This document shows, piece after piece, positions 1 through 5,243 of a stretch of DNA of 6,258 nt. The stretch is from Fischerella sp. Its GTDB lineage: Bacteria > Cyanobacteriota > Cyanobacteriia > Cyanobacteriales > Nostocaceae. The position numbers and the translations under genes were made by a program. The number at the start of each line of letters is the position of its first letter. Position 1 is the first letter of the stretch. Under the pieces are notes generated by a model. It was not told the DNA's origin. It searched no databases and saw nothing but the letters and a program-made list of their open reading frames with translations. Location: positions 1-6,258 of the forward strand of contig JANZYY010000308.1 of assembly GCA_026419705.1 (NCBI GenBank), in the 5' to 3' direction.

Positions 1-22
1 GTCAGATGTGTATAAGAGACAG
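1..22. other. Nextera/Tn5 sequencing adapter remnant (not genomic)
   Basis: Positions 4-22 read AGATGTGTATAAGAGACAG, the 19-bp Tn5 mosaic end used in Nextera libraries. The preceding GTC matches the Read 1 adapter version. This is untrimmed adapter at a contig end. It should not be translated, and the cbiB gene that appears to run into it is cut by the assembly, not by biology. Confidence 0.96.
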
Positions 23-843
23 CCACGATACCAATTAGTACCTCCCACCTGTACGCCCAAAGTAGCAGCATAAGCGCACTCACTCCAACCAGAGTTAGGA
101 CTGGGGTCATTGGGTGCGTCACGGCGACAAATTCGGATTACATGCAGAGGTTTACCTGACAGTAGCGCCAAAGTGATTACAGCTAAACGACAGGGAACCC
201 AAGTCAAGCCATCTTCTAACCGGGCGCTAAACCATCCCAAATAGGTGTAGGGTGCTTGTTGATAACCCACCATTGAATCAAGGGTACTGCTGGCTTTATA
301 TGCTAAAGCCAAGGGGACTGAACCTACAACTGGTACAAATGCACCAATGATTGCATAAAAAAGAGGAGCCATAACTCCATCAATGGCATTTTCTGTAACT
401 GTTTCTAGAACTGCTCGCAAAATTTCTGATTCTGTCAGATTTTGTGTATCTCGACCGACATAATTACTTAAAACAGAACGAGCATCCTGAATTTTTCCTA
501 ATCTTAGAGGTTCTAAAACTGCTTGAGCTGCTACTCTCAAACTTTTCCCAGCAAAACAGCTAGCTAAGAGAATGCTTTCTGTTGCAATTCCCAAAATAGG
601 ATGCAGCCATCTGACAGCTTGAATTATCAAGTAGCCAGCGACGCCACTAGCAATTATTAAAAAAGTACCCAGCAATATTCCAGCTAAGCGCTGTGTTAGG
701 GGATTTTGACAATATGTCAGAGCAAATTTGCTGAAGCGAGAAATTACCCACCCCATCACTCGCACAGGATGAGGCCATCCCCAGGGATCGCCGACTAAGT
801 AATCTAAGCCAGCAGCAATGATTAAAACAACAACAGCTGTCAT
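23..843 (-). CDS. cbiB: Adenosylcobinamide-phosphate synthase CbiB/CobD, C-terminally truncated by contig edge
   Basis: Integral membrane enzyme of cobalamin synthesis. It joins adenosylcobyric acid to (R)-1-amino-2-propanol phosphate (or aminopropanol), using ATP, to form adenosylcobinamide (phosphate). I translated the frame by hand: 273 residues are visible of a usual 310-330, so about 40-55 C-terminal residues are missing. Family motifs occur in order: GDPWGWPHPVRVMG (residues 18-31), YVGRDT (128-133), TENAIDGVMAPLFY (150-163), KASSTLDSMVGY (183-194), DPSPNSGWSE (246-255) and LGVQVGG (262-268). Hydrophobic stretches lie at about 3-17, 53-75, 158-181 and 220-229. The ATG at 841-843 is preceded by AAAGGACAA, a good Shine-Dalgarno, and the family N-terminal motif follows about 12 residues later, so this start is secure. 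It is transcribed in the same direction as the Rrf2 gene 89 bp upstream, but the gap is filled by a repeat, so an operon is uncertain. No cobalamin riboswitch is apparent in the leader. Confidence 0.93.
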
Positions 844-850
844 TTGTCCT

Positions 851-936
851 TTGTTTGTTGTTTGTTGTTTGTTGTTTGTTGTTTGGTGTTTCGATCAACC
901 ATCAACAACCAACTATCAACACCTGACAATGACTAA
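851..936 (-). repeat. Composite heptamer repeat R1, leader of cbiB
   Basis: Five perfect tandem TTGTTTG heptamers (851-885) and one degenerate copy (886-892) are followed by a CAACC-rich arm (about 895-920) and CAATGACTAA (927-936). The same block order recurs at 1393-1476. The array ends 7 nt from the cbiB start codon, so it abuts the ribosome-binding site. The far end contains the stop codon of the Rrf2 gene (933-935). Short tandem heptanucleotide repeats of this kind are common between genes in heterocystous cyanobacteria. Confidence 0.88.
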
Positions 937-1376
937 ACAACAAAGCTAGCTTCTTCTCCAAGAGAAGCTTGCCAGCTGCGGGCGTCGTAATAAAGATCGG
1001 CCAAAGTAATAGTGTACAATGCTTCTTTCAATTTTTGGTGTAGCCTTTGCCAAAGAGTAAATGTTACCCAATCTTCTACTTGTCCTGGAGAAGTGTGGTG
1101 ATGGGGTAAAGGTTCTATAGTTTCACCAACTGCCTCTAAAATTTCTCCTAAAGATATTTGTGCTGGTTCTCGTGCTAGCTGGTATCCACCAAAGCTACCG
1201 CGAATTGATTTTACTAACCCAGCACGACGCATTTCTATTAGCAGTTTTTCTAAATATGCAGCTGGGATATCTTGACGAGAAGCGATCGCTCTAGTAGAAA
1301 CAGGGCCATACTCTGGCTGTAAACTCAAATCCAGTAAAGCCTTTACACTATAGTGTCCTTTGGTAGTTAATTTCAT
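933..1376 (-). CDS. Rrf2-family transcriptional regulator without Fe-S cysteines
   Basis: A 147-residue winged-helix DNA-binding protein of the Rrf2/IscR/CymR family. The N-terminal segment MKLTTKGHYSVKALLDLSLQ and the recognition-helix/wing region YLEKLLIEMRRAGLVKSIRG...GGYQLAR (residues 41-69) match the family closely. LGEILEAVGETIE (76-88) and LWQRLHQKLKEALYTITLADL (108-128) match the linker and dimerisation helix. The protein contains no cysteine at all: the three Cys and one His that hold the [2Fe-2S] cluster in IscR are absent, the position equivalent to IscR C104 is Trp103, and a His triplet occurs at 92-94. The frame stays open upstream to 1454, but those 26 residues are encoded by repeat DNA (HQTTNTKQQTTNKK). 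ATG 1376 is where family similarity begins, so I chose it, although no clear Shine-Dalgarno precedes it. The target genes cannot be read from the sequence. Confidence 0.9.
   Translation of the reverse strand: MKLTTKGHYSVKALLDLSLQPEYGPVSTRAIASRQDIPAAYLEKLLIEMRRAGLVKSIRGSFGGYQLAREPAQISLGEILEAVGETIEPLPHHHTSPGQVEDWVTFTLWQRLHQKLKEALYTITLADLYYDARSWQASLGEEASFVV
1282..1289. repeat. HIP1 palindrome GCGATCGC
   Basis: A perfect HIP1 octamer inside the Rrf2 gene. HIP1 is strongly over-represented in most cyanobacterial genomes and supports the taxonomic call. Confidence 0.9.
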
Positions 1377-1392
1377 TTCGGTAAGTTTTTTA

Positions 1393-1476
1393 TTTGTTGT
1401 TTGTTGTTTGGTGTTTGTTGTTTGGTGTTTCAACCAACCACCAACTACCAACAACCAACCAATGACTAATGACTAA
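1393..1476 (-). repeat. Composite heptamer repeat R2, leader of the Rrf2 gene
   Basis: Five tandem TTTG(T/G)TG heptamers (1393-1427) are followed by a CAACC-rich arm (1431-1460) and a doubled AATGACT (1461-1474). The order and orientation are the same as in R1 at 851-936, with an identical 14-mer TTGTTTGGTGTTTC at 879-892 and 1418-1431. On the minus strand the array ends 16 nt before the Rrf2 gene start codon. Part of the arm (1444-1460) is the exact reverse complement of 5186-5202 in the third copy. Confidence 0.87.
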
Positions 1477-1807
1477 GGATCAGTTTTACTTATCATTCTG
1501 TGTGCCAGTTATCAAACAAGTACAAGCGAACAACTTTTTTAGCTATGCTTTAGGAATCTTAAACAAATATAGATTCCAGTGTAGCAGTTGCCCACAAACT
1601 CTAGATAGTTATCAACCTCTGTCCAACTCATTGAAATATATTGCAAAGGGAATATTTGGAGAACACCAAAAATTCTGCTGACTCATGTAATATACTTTGC
1701 GGTAGCTGATATCAAAATTTCAGGATTGTGTTACTACTTCCTCAAGTTCAGCTAAAATAAAATCGATTAAACTCCTTCAATCGTTCGTTCATTTTCGCTC
1801 TAAGTTG
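1477..1807. other. Gene-free region upstream of the cyAbrB gene
   Basis: About 330 bp lie between repeat R2 and the cyAbrB start. It must hold the cyAbrB promoter, and probably the promoter for the divergent Rrf2 gene lies here or inside R2. A 70-codon frame at 1469-1681 starts inside repeat DNA and has no recognisable motifs, so I do not call it a gene. TATACT at 1691-1696 and TAAAAT at 1753-1758 could be -10 boxes, but neither has a good -35 box at proper spacing. No tRNA, small RNA or NtcA-type GTA-N8-TAC box was seen. Confidence 0.5.
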
Positions 1808-2221
1808 ATGGCTAAACAGAAAAAAATTGAACCCCTAACCGGTGAAGAACTGCTCAAAAAAGTCAAAGAGCTAGAAAATCTGAGCAAAGAAGAAAAAGCT
1901 AAACAGTGTGGCTACTATACCGTGACAAAAAATGGTATAGAGCGTGTCAACATGATGAAGTTCTTGAATGCCTTAATTGATGCTGAGGGTATTCAGTTAG
2001 ATAGTGCTCCCAGCACAAATGGACGTGGTGGACGCAGTGCTAGTTACAGAATTAGCGTGCAGTCTAACGGTAACTTGCTAATAGGTTCTGCTTACACCAA
2101 ACAGATGAATCTCAAGCCCGGAGATGAATTTGCGATCACTTTGGGCAAGAAGCATATTCGTCTGAGGCAAATAGACTCAGATGAAAAAGATGAGTCTGAA
2201 GTCCTAGAAGCAACAGCATAA
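1808..2221 (+). CDS. cyAbrB family transcriptional regulator (AbrB2-like)
   Basis: A 137-residue cyanobacterial AbrB-like protein. This family regulates carbon/nitrogen balance, hydrogenase genes and redox-related genes, and is essential or pleiotropic in several cyanobacteria. The N-terminus MAKQKKIEPLTGEELLKKVKEL is followed by the family hallmark AKQCGYYTVTKNGIERVN (residues 31-48). The AbrB-type swapped-hairpin DNA-binding domain is C-terminal: SYRISVQSNGNLLIGSAYTK (79-98) and LKPGDEFAITLGKKHIRL (102-119). An acidic tail ends the protein. The QCGYYTVTKN wording fits the AbrB2 type (Synechocystis Sll0822) better than AbrB1, whose motif as I recall is CGYVSTKKDG; this subtype call is from memory. 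A TTG three bases earlier (1805) is also in frame, but ATG 1808 gives the standard MAKQ start and puts the single Cys at residue 34. The Shine-Dalgarno is weak (TAAG). The gene converges with the ClC gene, with 67 bp between their stop codons. Confidence 0.92.
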   Translation: MAKQKKIEPLTGEELLKKVKELENLSKEEKAKQCGYYTVTKNGIERVNMMKFLNALIDAEGIQLDSAPSTNGRGGRSASYRISVQSNGNLLIGSAYTKQMNLKPGDEFAITLGKKHIRLRQIDSDEKDESEVLEATA

Positions 2222-2231
2222 TATAGTGAAT

Positions 2232-2304
2232 GGTCAAGAGTCCAAAGTCAATAGTCAATAGTATTTACCATTGACTATTGACCATTGACTATTGACTGTT
2301 GACT
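2232..2304. repeat. Heptamer inverted repeat (ATTGACT type) between convergent genes
   Basis: The left arm is four degenerate AGTCAAT-type heptamers (2232-2259). The right arm is five (A/G)TTGAC(T/C) heptamers (2270-2304). A perfect 13-bp stem, GTCAATAGTCAAT at 2247-2259 with its complement at 2270-2282, encloses a 10-nt loop. Extending it gives 23 of 28 paired positions. It lies just after the cyAbrB stop and overlaps the ClC gene end. It may act as a bidirectional transcription barrier, but lacks the GC-rich stem plus T-run of a classic terminator. Confidence 0.85.
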
Positions 2305-4193
2305 ACATCTGTTTTCCTCATTGCTGGTAGATAGTGGCGGATAGCTTTACGCGTGACTGCGATGTTGCAGGTTAAAGCAATTTGTTCTCGTTCTAGCAAA
2401 CCCAAAATTTGTTCAGGGTTGTCCCGCGCTACCACTGGTAACTGATGCAAACCACGAAGAGCCATGCGATCTAAAGCCTCAGATAAGGGTTCATCTCGCC
2501 AAGCATAGAGAATATCAGTGGTACAAATATCCATGAGAATTTGATTGGAAAATTCATCTTGATTTTCAATTGATGAAGATGGGTAATTTTGCCAAACAGA
2601 AAGGGTGCGATTAATATCTTCTAGAGAAAGGATACCAACTAATTGCCCTACTTCATTAACTACTAAGGCACTGCGAGAGCGATCGCGTATCATTTCCATT
2701 GCAGCCTCTATTACTGTCATAGTTGCTAGCAGTTGCTTTGGACAAGGATGCATGGCTTCTTCGACGATTATTTGCTGTAAAATTTCTGCCTGTTCGTCTT
2801 TCAATTCCGAAAGACCTATTTGTTGAAGATTTAAATTGGAGTTAGAATTAGGCTTAATCCTCTCCACTAACCAAACACTTAAACCTACAGCTGCCATGAG
2901 AGGTAAAACAATACGGTAGTCTTGCGTTAATTCAAACAACAACAAAATTGCTGTTAATGGTGCTTTCACACTGGCAGCAAGAACTGCTGCCATTCCTACC
3001 ATTGCATAAGCTGGAGGAGCAGCTATAAAATCACTAATTGCAGGTGCGGCATTTGCCAGAATTTTTGCATAAGCAGAACCTAAAGAAGCACCCAAAAACA
3101 TTGCTGGAGCAAATACACCACCGACAAAACCACTACCAACGCTAATTGCGGTCATTGCCAATTTTACTAACAGCAACACAATCAAAAGTTGCAGCGAAAA
3201 TTCCACATCCTGAAGCATCGCTTCTACTGTTTCATAACCAATACCCAAAATTTGTGGAAAATGCAAAGCAACTGCACCAACGATCGCACCCCCAATAATA
3301 GGATGGATGTGCTTCGGTATTTTTCCCAACCAAGTAAAGCCGGGAACGTTACCTGCAAAGCAGGCTTTTGCCAACCGAATTAACTGGGTATAAGTCAAAG
3401 ACACCAGACTTGCCCACAAACCCAAGCCGAGATATAAGGGTAATTCTAAGGGGCTGCGGACCTGGTAAACAGGTAAAGCAAAAGCCGGTTGTGCTCCCAA
3501 ACCAATGTGAGCAATTAACGCCGCTACTACTGCTGCTAGTAACACCACACTCACCGCAGAAGTAGCAAATGATGTTGCTCCCAGCACTACCTCTAAGGCA
3601 AAAAAAACACCTGCAATCGGGGCGTTAAATCCAGCAGCCAAGCCAGCCGCAGCGCCAGCACCTAAAAGCAAACGCTGGCGCTCTTGTGATACTTGCAGCA
3701 CCACAGACAACAGCATGCCAAAATTAGCACCAATTTCTACACTGGGACCTTCAGGTCCCAGGGAAGCACCACTCCCCAAAGAAACTGCTGCGGCTAGCAT
3801 CTTTGTCACCGGTCGTAGCTGTCGTTTGATCTCCCCTTTTTGGGAAGCAGCAATTAAAGATGAAAGTCCAGGGCCAAAGTCTTGCGTTCGCCAGCGCATC
3901 AAACCAACAATTAATCCGCCTAGGATGGGAACGCAAGCTAAAGTCCAAGCACCCCAAGCGCCAACTATACTCATAAAGTTTTCCAGCATCAGGTGGTGAA
4001 TCAGCTGGATCAAATAGTGAAAAGTAACCACGCCCATCCCACTACCGCCGCCAATTAGCAACGCTAAAAGCAGGACAACGGTTTCTGGGGATGGTTGAAA
4101 ACGGTTAAATAGATAGGTTAAACGAATGGAAGGAGAAGGAAAGGCAGATTGTTCCGTCGCCTTCCTGAGTTCTGTGGGAGGGAGGAGAGTCAT
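2289..4193 (-). CDS. ClC-family anion channel/transporter with tandem CBS domains
   Basis: A 634-residue, apparently full-length inner-membrane anion transporter. The ClC core spans about residues 36-446 and is followed by two CBS domains, about 474-531 (EEAMHPCPKQLLATMTVIEAAMEMI..LVVNEVGQLVGILSLEDI) and 553-606 (ICTTDILYAWRDEPLSEALDRM..LPVVARDNPEQILGLLERE), which often bind adenine nucleotides. The gating-glutamate loop GSGASLGPEGP is at 140-150 (E148), GFNAPIAGVFFALEVV at 188-203, and the third filter loop GSGFVGGVFAPAMF at 353-366. The first filter loop reads FGPGLSS (106-112), with Pro where E. coli ClC has Ser107. The position of the internal proton glutamate (E. coli E203) is Val202, and the helix R end (VERIKPNSNSN) lacks the usual central Tyr. 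ATG 4193 has no clear Shine-Dalgarno. The last five codons and the stop lie in a heptamer repeat. Substrate (chloride, nitrate or other) is not proven. Confidence 0.94.
   Translation of the reverse strand: MTLLPPTELRKATEQSAFPSPSIRLTYLFNRFQPSPETVVLLLALLIGGGSGMGVVTFHYLIQLIHHLMLENFMSIVGAWGAWTLACVPILGGLIVGLMRWRTQDFGPGLSSLIAASQKGEIKRQLRPVTKMLAAAVSLGSGASLGPEGPSVEIGANFGMLLSVVLQVSQERQRLLLGAGAAAGLAAGFNAPIAGVFFALEVVLGATSFATSAVSVVLLAAVVAALIAHIGLGAQPAFALPVYQVRSPLELPLYLGLGLWASLVSLTYTQLIRLAKACFAGNVPGFTWLGKIPKHIHPIIGGAIVGAVALHFPQILGIGYETVEAMLQDVEFSLQLLIVLLLVKLAMTAISVGSGFVGGVFAPAMFLGASLGSAYAKILANAAPAISDFIAAPPAYAMVGMAAVLAASVKAPLTAILLLFELTQDYRIVLPLMAAVGLSVWLVERIKPNSNSNLNLQQIGLSELKDEQAEILQQIIVEEAMHPCPKQLLATMTVIEAAMEMIRDRSRSALVVNEVGQLVGILSLEDINRTLSVWQNYPSSSIENQDEFSNQILMDICTTDILYAWRDEPLSEALDRMALRGLHQLPVVARDNPEQILGLLEREQIALTCNIAVTRKAIRHYLPAMRKTDVVNSQ
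2679..2686. repeat. HIP1 palindrome GCGATCGC
   Basis: The second perfect HIP1 octamer, in the first CBS domain of the ClC gene. On the coding strand it spans codons for D-R-S residues in RDRSRS. Confidence 0.9.
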
Positions 4194-4397
4194 TGAGTGA
4201 GGAGTAAATCTAATAAAAAATTTAAGATTTTATGTATTGCTTTTCATTTTGAGCGATCGTTTAGTCACCAGACAAGTAGAGACTTTGCAAACAAAGTTCT
4301 GACTCTATTTGTTAATTTACAAAGCTTTTGTGAAAAATTTTCTAGCTTGCAAAATTTGTGTGGTGAGAGTGCTTAAATGGGAGAAAACTAGAAACTC
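4194..4397. promoter_or_regulatory. Divergent AT-rich intergenic region with a leader hairpin
   Basis: This 204-bp AT-rich stretch lies between the ClC start and the candidate small ORF, so it probably holds the ClC promoter and any promoter for the plus strand. A compound hairpin occurs at 4277-4307: TAGAG (4277-4281) pairs with CTCTA (4303-4307) and ACTTTG (4282-4287) with CAAAGT (4292-4297), with a CAAA loop and a 5-nt bulge. No promoter boxes with good spacing were found. TTGCAA (4347-4352) and TTAAAT (4373-4378) are 20 nt apart, which is too far. Confidence 0.4.
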
Positions 4398-4499
4398 ATG
4401 TTATTTAGGAGGATTAACAAAAGCGATGGGGAATTATTCTCAGCCGAATCTGATTATACTCGTGTTGCAGTGCCAGCCACGGCACTGCATTATCTTTAA
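4398..4499 (+). CDS. Candidate 33-residue small protein, unrecognised
   Basis: A short frame from ATG 4398 to TAA 4497-4499 encodes a protein starting MLFRRINKSDGELF and ending VAVPATALHYL. I do not recognise it. An in-frame stop at 4389-4391 means it cannot be longer at the N-terminus. Its amino-acid mix is more protein-like than that of the overlapping frame. It has no membrane segment or cysteine. The upstream purine stretch GGGAGAAAA is rather far from the ATG (about 12 nt or more). Residues R4-R5 are encoded by AGGAGG, which is also a perfect Shine-Dalgarno, 13 nt before another ATG at 4426 in a second frame. The last third of the coding sequence forms a 9-bp hairpin. It could be a real small gene, a leader peptide or chance. 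Confidence 0.33.
   Translation: MLFRRINKSDGELFSAESDYTRVAVPATALHYL
4466..4489 (+). other. Perfect 9-bp GC-rich hairpin
   Basis: TGCAGTGCC (4466-4474) pairs perfectly with GGCACTGCA (4481-4489) around the loop AGCCAC. It is followed by TTATCTTT, which is only a poor T-run. It is the strongest GC-rich stem noticed between genes here. It may be a weak terminator or an RNA structure overlapping the end of the candidate small ORF. Confidence 0.6.
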
Positions 4500-4577
4500 C
4501 AATTGCGTGCAACATGGCTGAGATCAGATGTGTGGGAAAATCCATATGCCCTTTGAACGAGAATTCAATTTAGATAT

Positions 4578-4682
4578 TAGACCTCTTGCAAGAAAAGGAG
4601 GAGAAAGCTTAAAGATGCAGGGATGCTTTCATACCTTTCACCCTTACCCTTCGTCTTTTTCCCGGCTTCTGCAAGAAGTCTA
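4578..4682. mobile_element. MITE-like element with 13-bp terminal inverted repeats and TA flanks
   Basis: TAGACCTCTTGCA at 4578-4590 and TGCAAGAAGTCTA at 4670-4682 are inverted copies with one mismatch in 13. The element is 105 bp with no transposase. The left half is purine-rich and the right half pyrimidine-rich, so the ends could fold together. If the outer TA at each end is the target duplication, the proper repeat starts GACCTCTTGCA, which fits insertion by an IS630/Tc1-mariner type transposase. That family call is inference. The in-frame stretch 4528-4722 that reads through it is not credible as a gene. Confidence 0.62.
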
Positions 4683-4722
4683 TTTTTATAGAGCAAGTAC
4701 GTGGACTAAGCGGACAAGGTAG

Positions 4723-5106
4723 ATGAACACACACGCTTTTGATCATCATTATGTGATTTGCCCCATTTGCCAAAGAAATTCTACACCTAAACCAGTTAAG
4801 AGTTATGTTGGCTTGTTTACCTGTCCGTATTGTCAAGAAAGACTTGTAGTCTCAAACAGCGGTCATTACGTCCGCGATCCGTTTACATTTAAACAGATGA
4901 TGATTTCGTCCATGCTGCGTCGTCAAAGCCGACCCTTAGCAAGGCTCATCCGTGATTTCGTCATCCTTAAACGTCCTTTGTTAGTCTTAGCTATAGGAGG
5001 TGCTGTTCTGTTTGGTATGATTGCTGTGTCTGACCAAAATCGCAATCGTGACGCTTCATCACCAAGTATAGAAAATATCAGAGATCGGGGAAAAAAAATC
5101 CAGTGA
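4723..5106 (+). CDS. Zinc-ribbon, single-pass membrane protein, unknown function
   Basis: A 127-residue protein I cannot assign to a named family. Two CxxC knuckles, C13-P-I-C16 and C34-P-Y-C37, are 17 residues apart and look like a zinc ribbon or rubredoxin-like metal site. A basic, amphipathic middle follows (KQMMISSMLRRQSRPLARLIRDFVILKR, residues 57-84). Next comes one strong membrane helix (about 85-102, PLLVLAIGGAVLFGMIAV) and a polar 25-residue tail. The positive-inside rule places the zinc ribbon in the cytoplasm. ATG 4723 is preceded by ACAAGGTAG, a reasonable Shine-Dalgarno at short spacing, and no other start fits better. A MITE-like element ends 40 bp upstream, so the natural promoter may have been displaced or replaced. 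The gene converges on the glycosyltransferase gene. It is probably a conserved cyanobacterial hypothetical protein. Confidence 0.82.
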   Translation: MNTHAFDHHYVICPICQRNSTPKPVKSYVGLFTCPYCQERLVVSNSGHYVRDPFTFKQMMISSMLRRQSRPLARLIRDFVILKRPLLVLAIGGAVLFGMIAVSDQNRNRDASSPSIENIRDRGKKIQ

Positions 5107-5179
5107 GCGCTTTTGCTGGGATAAATATCCTCTTCCACAAATTTCAGTATTAGTATATCAAAAATTACTCTTGGTCATA

Positions 5180-5243
5180 GTTGGTGGTTGGTTGTTGGTA
5201 GTCGGTTTTTCCAAACAACAAACAGCCACCAACAAACAACAAT
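5180..5243 (+). repeat. Composite repeat R3 forming a long hairpin between convergent genes
   Basis: An 18-nt arm (5180-5197, GTTGGTGGTTGGTTGTTG) pairs with 5216-5233 (CAACAAACAGCCACCAAC) with 16 Watson-Crick pairs, one G-U and one mismatch, around an 18-nt loop. Further CAAACAACAA follows. The content is the same as repeats R1 and R2 read on the minus strand, so this is an inverted copy. It sits between the stops of the zinc-ribbon gene and the glycosyltransferase gene and may help separate their transcripts. Confidence 0.82.

Noticed and set aside
647..898. 83-codon minus-strand frame beginning in repeat R1
   Set aside because: It overlaps the well-supported cbiB frame, and its N-terminus is translated repeat DNA (NNKQQTTNNKQ).
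844..932. Cobalamin riboswitch in the cbiB leader
   Set aside because: The leader is nearly all repeat DNA and shows no B12-box-like sequence.
851..1434. TTTGTTG heptamer arrays as a CRISPR or iteron origin
   Set aside because: There are no spacers, units are only 7 bp, and there are no cas or rep genes. They fit cyanobacterial short tandem repeats.
1377..1454. 26-residue N-terminal extension of the Rrf2 protein
   Set aside because: It is encoded by heptamer repeat DNA, and family similarity starts exactly at MKLTTKG (1376).
1469..1681. 70-codon plus-strand frame between the Rrf2 and cyAbrB genes
   Set aside because: It starts within repeat R2 (AATGACTAATGACT), lacks a Shine-Dalgarno and shows no motif or domain.
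4523..4534. TCAGATGTGT, matching ten bases of the adapter at position 2-11
   Set aside because: The match stops after ten bases and lacks TATAAGAGACAG, so it is chance and not an internal adapter or chimeric join.
4528..4722. 64-codon plus-strand frame ending right before the zinc-ribbon gene
   Set aside because: Most of it is the MITE-like element, and no protein features are seen. The stop directly abutting ATG 4723 looks coincidental.
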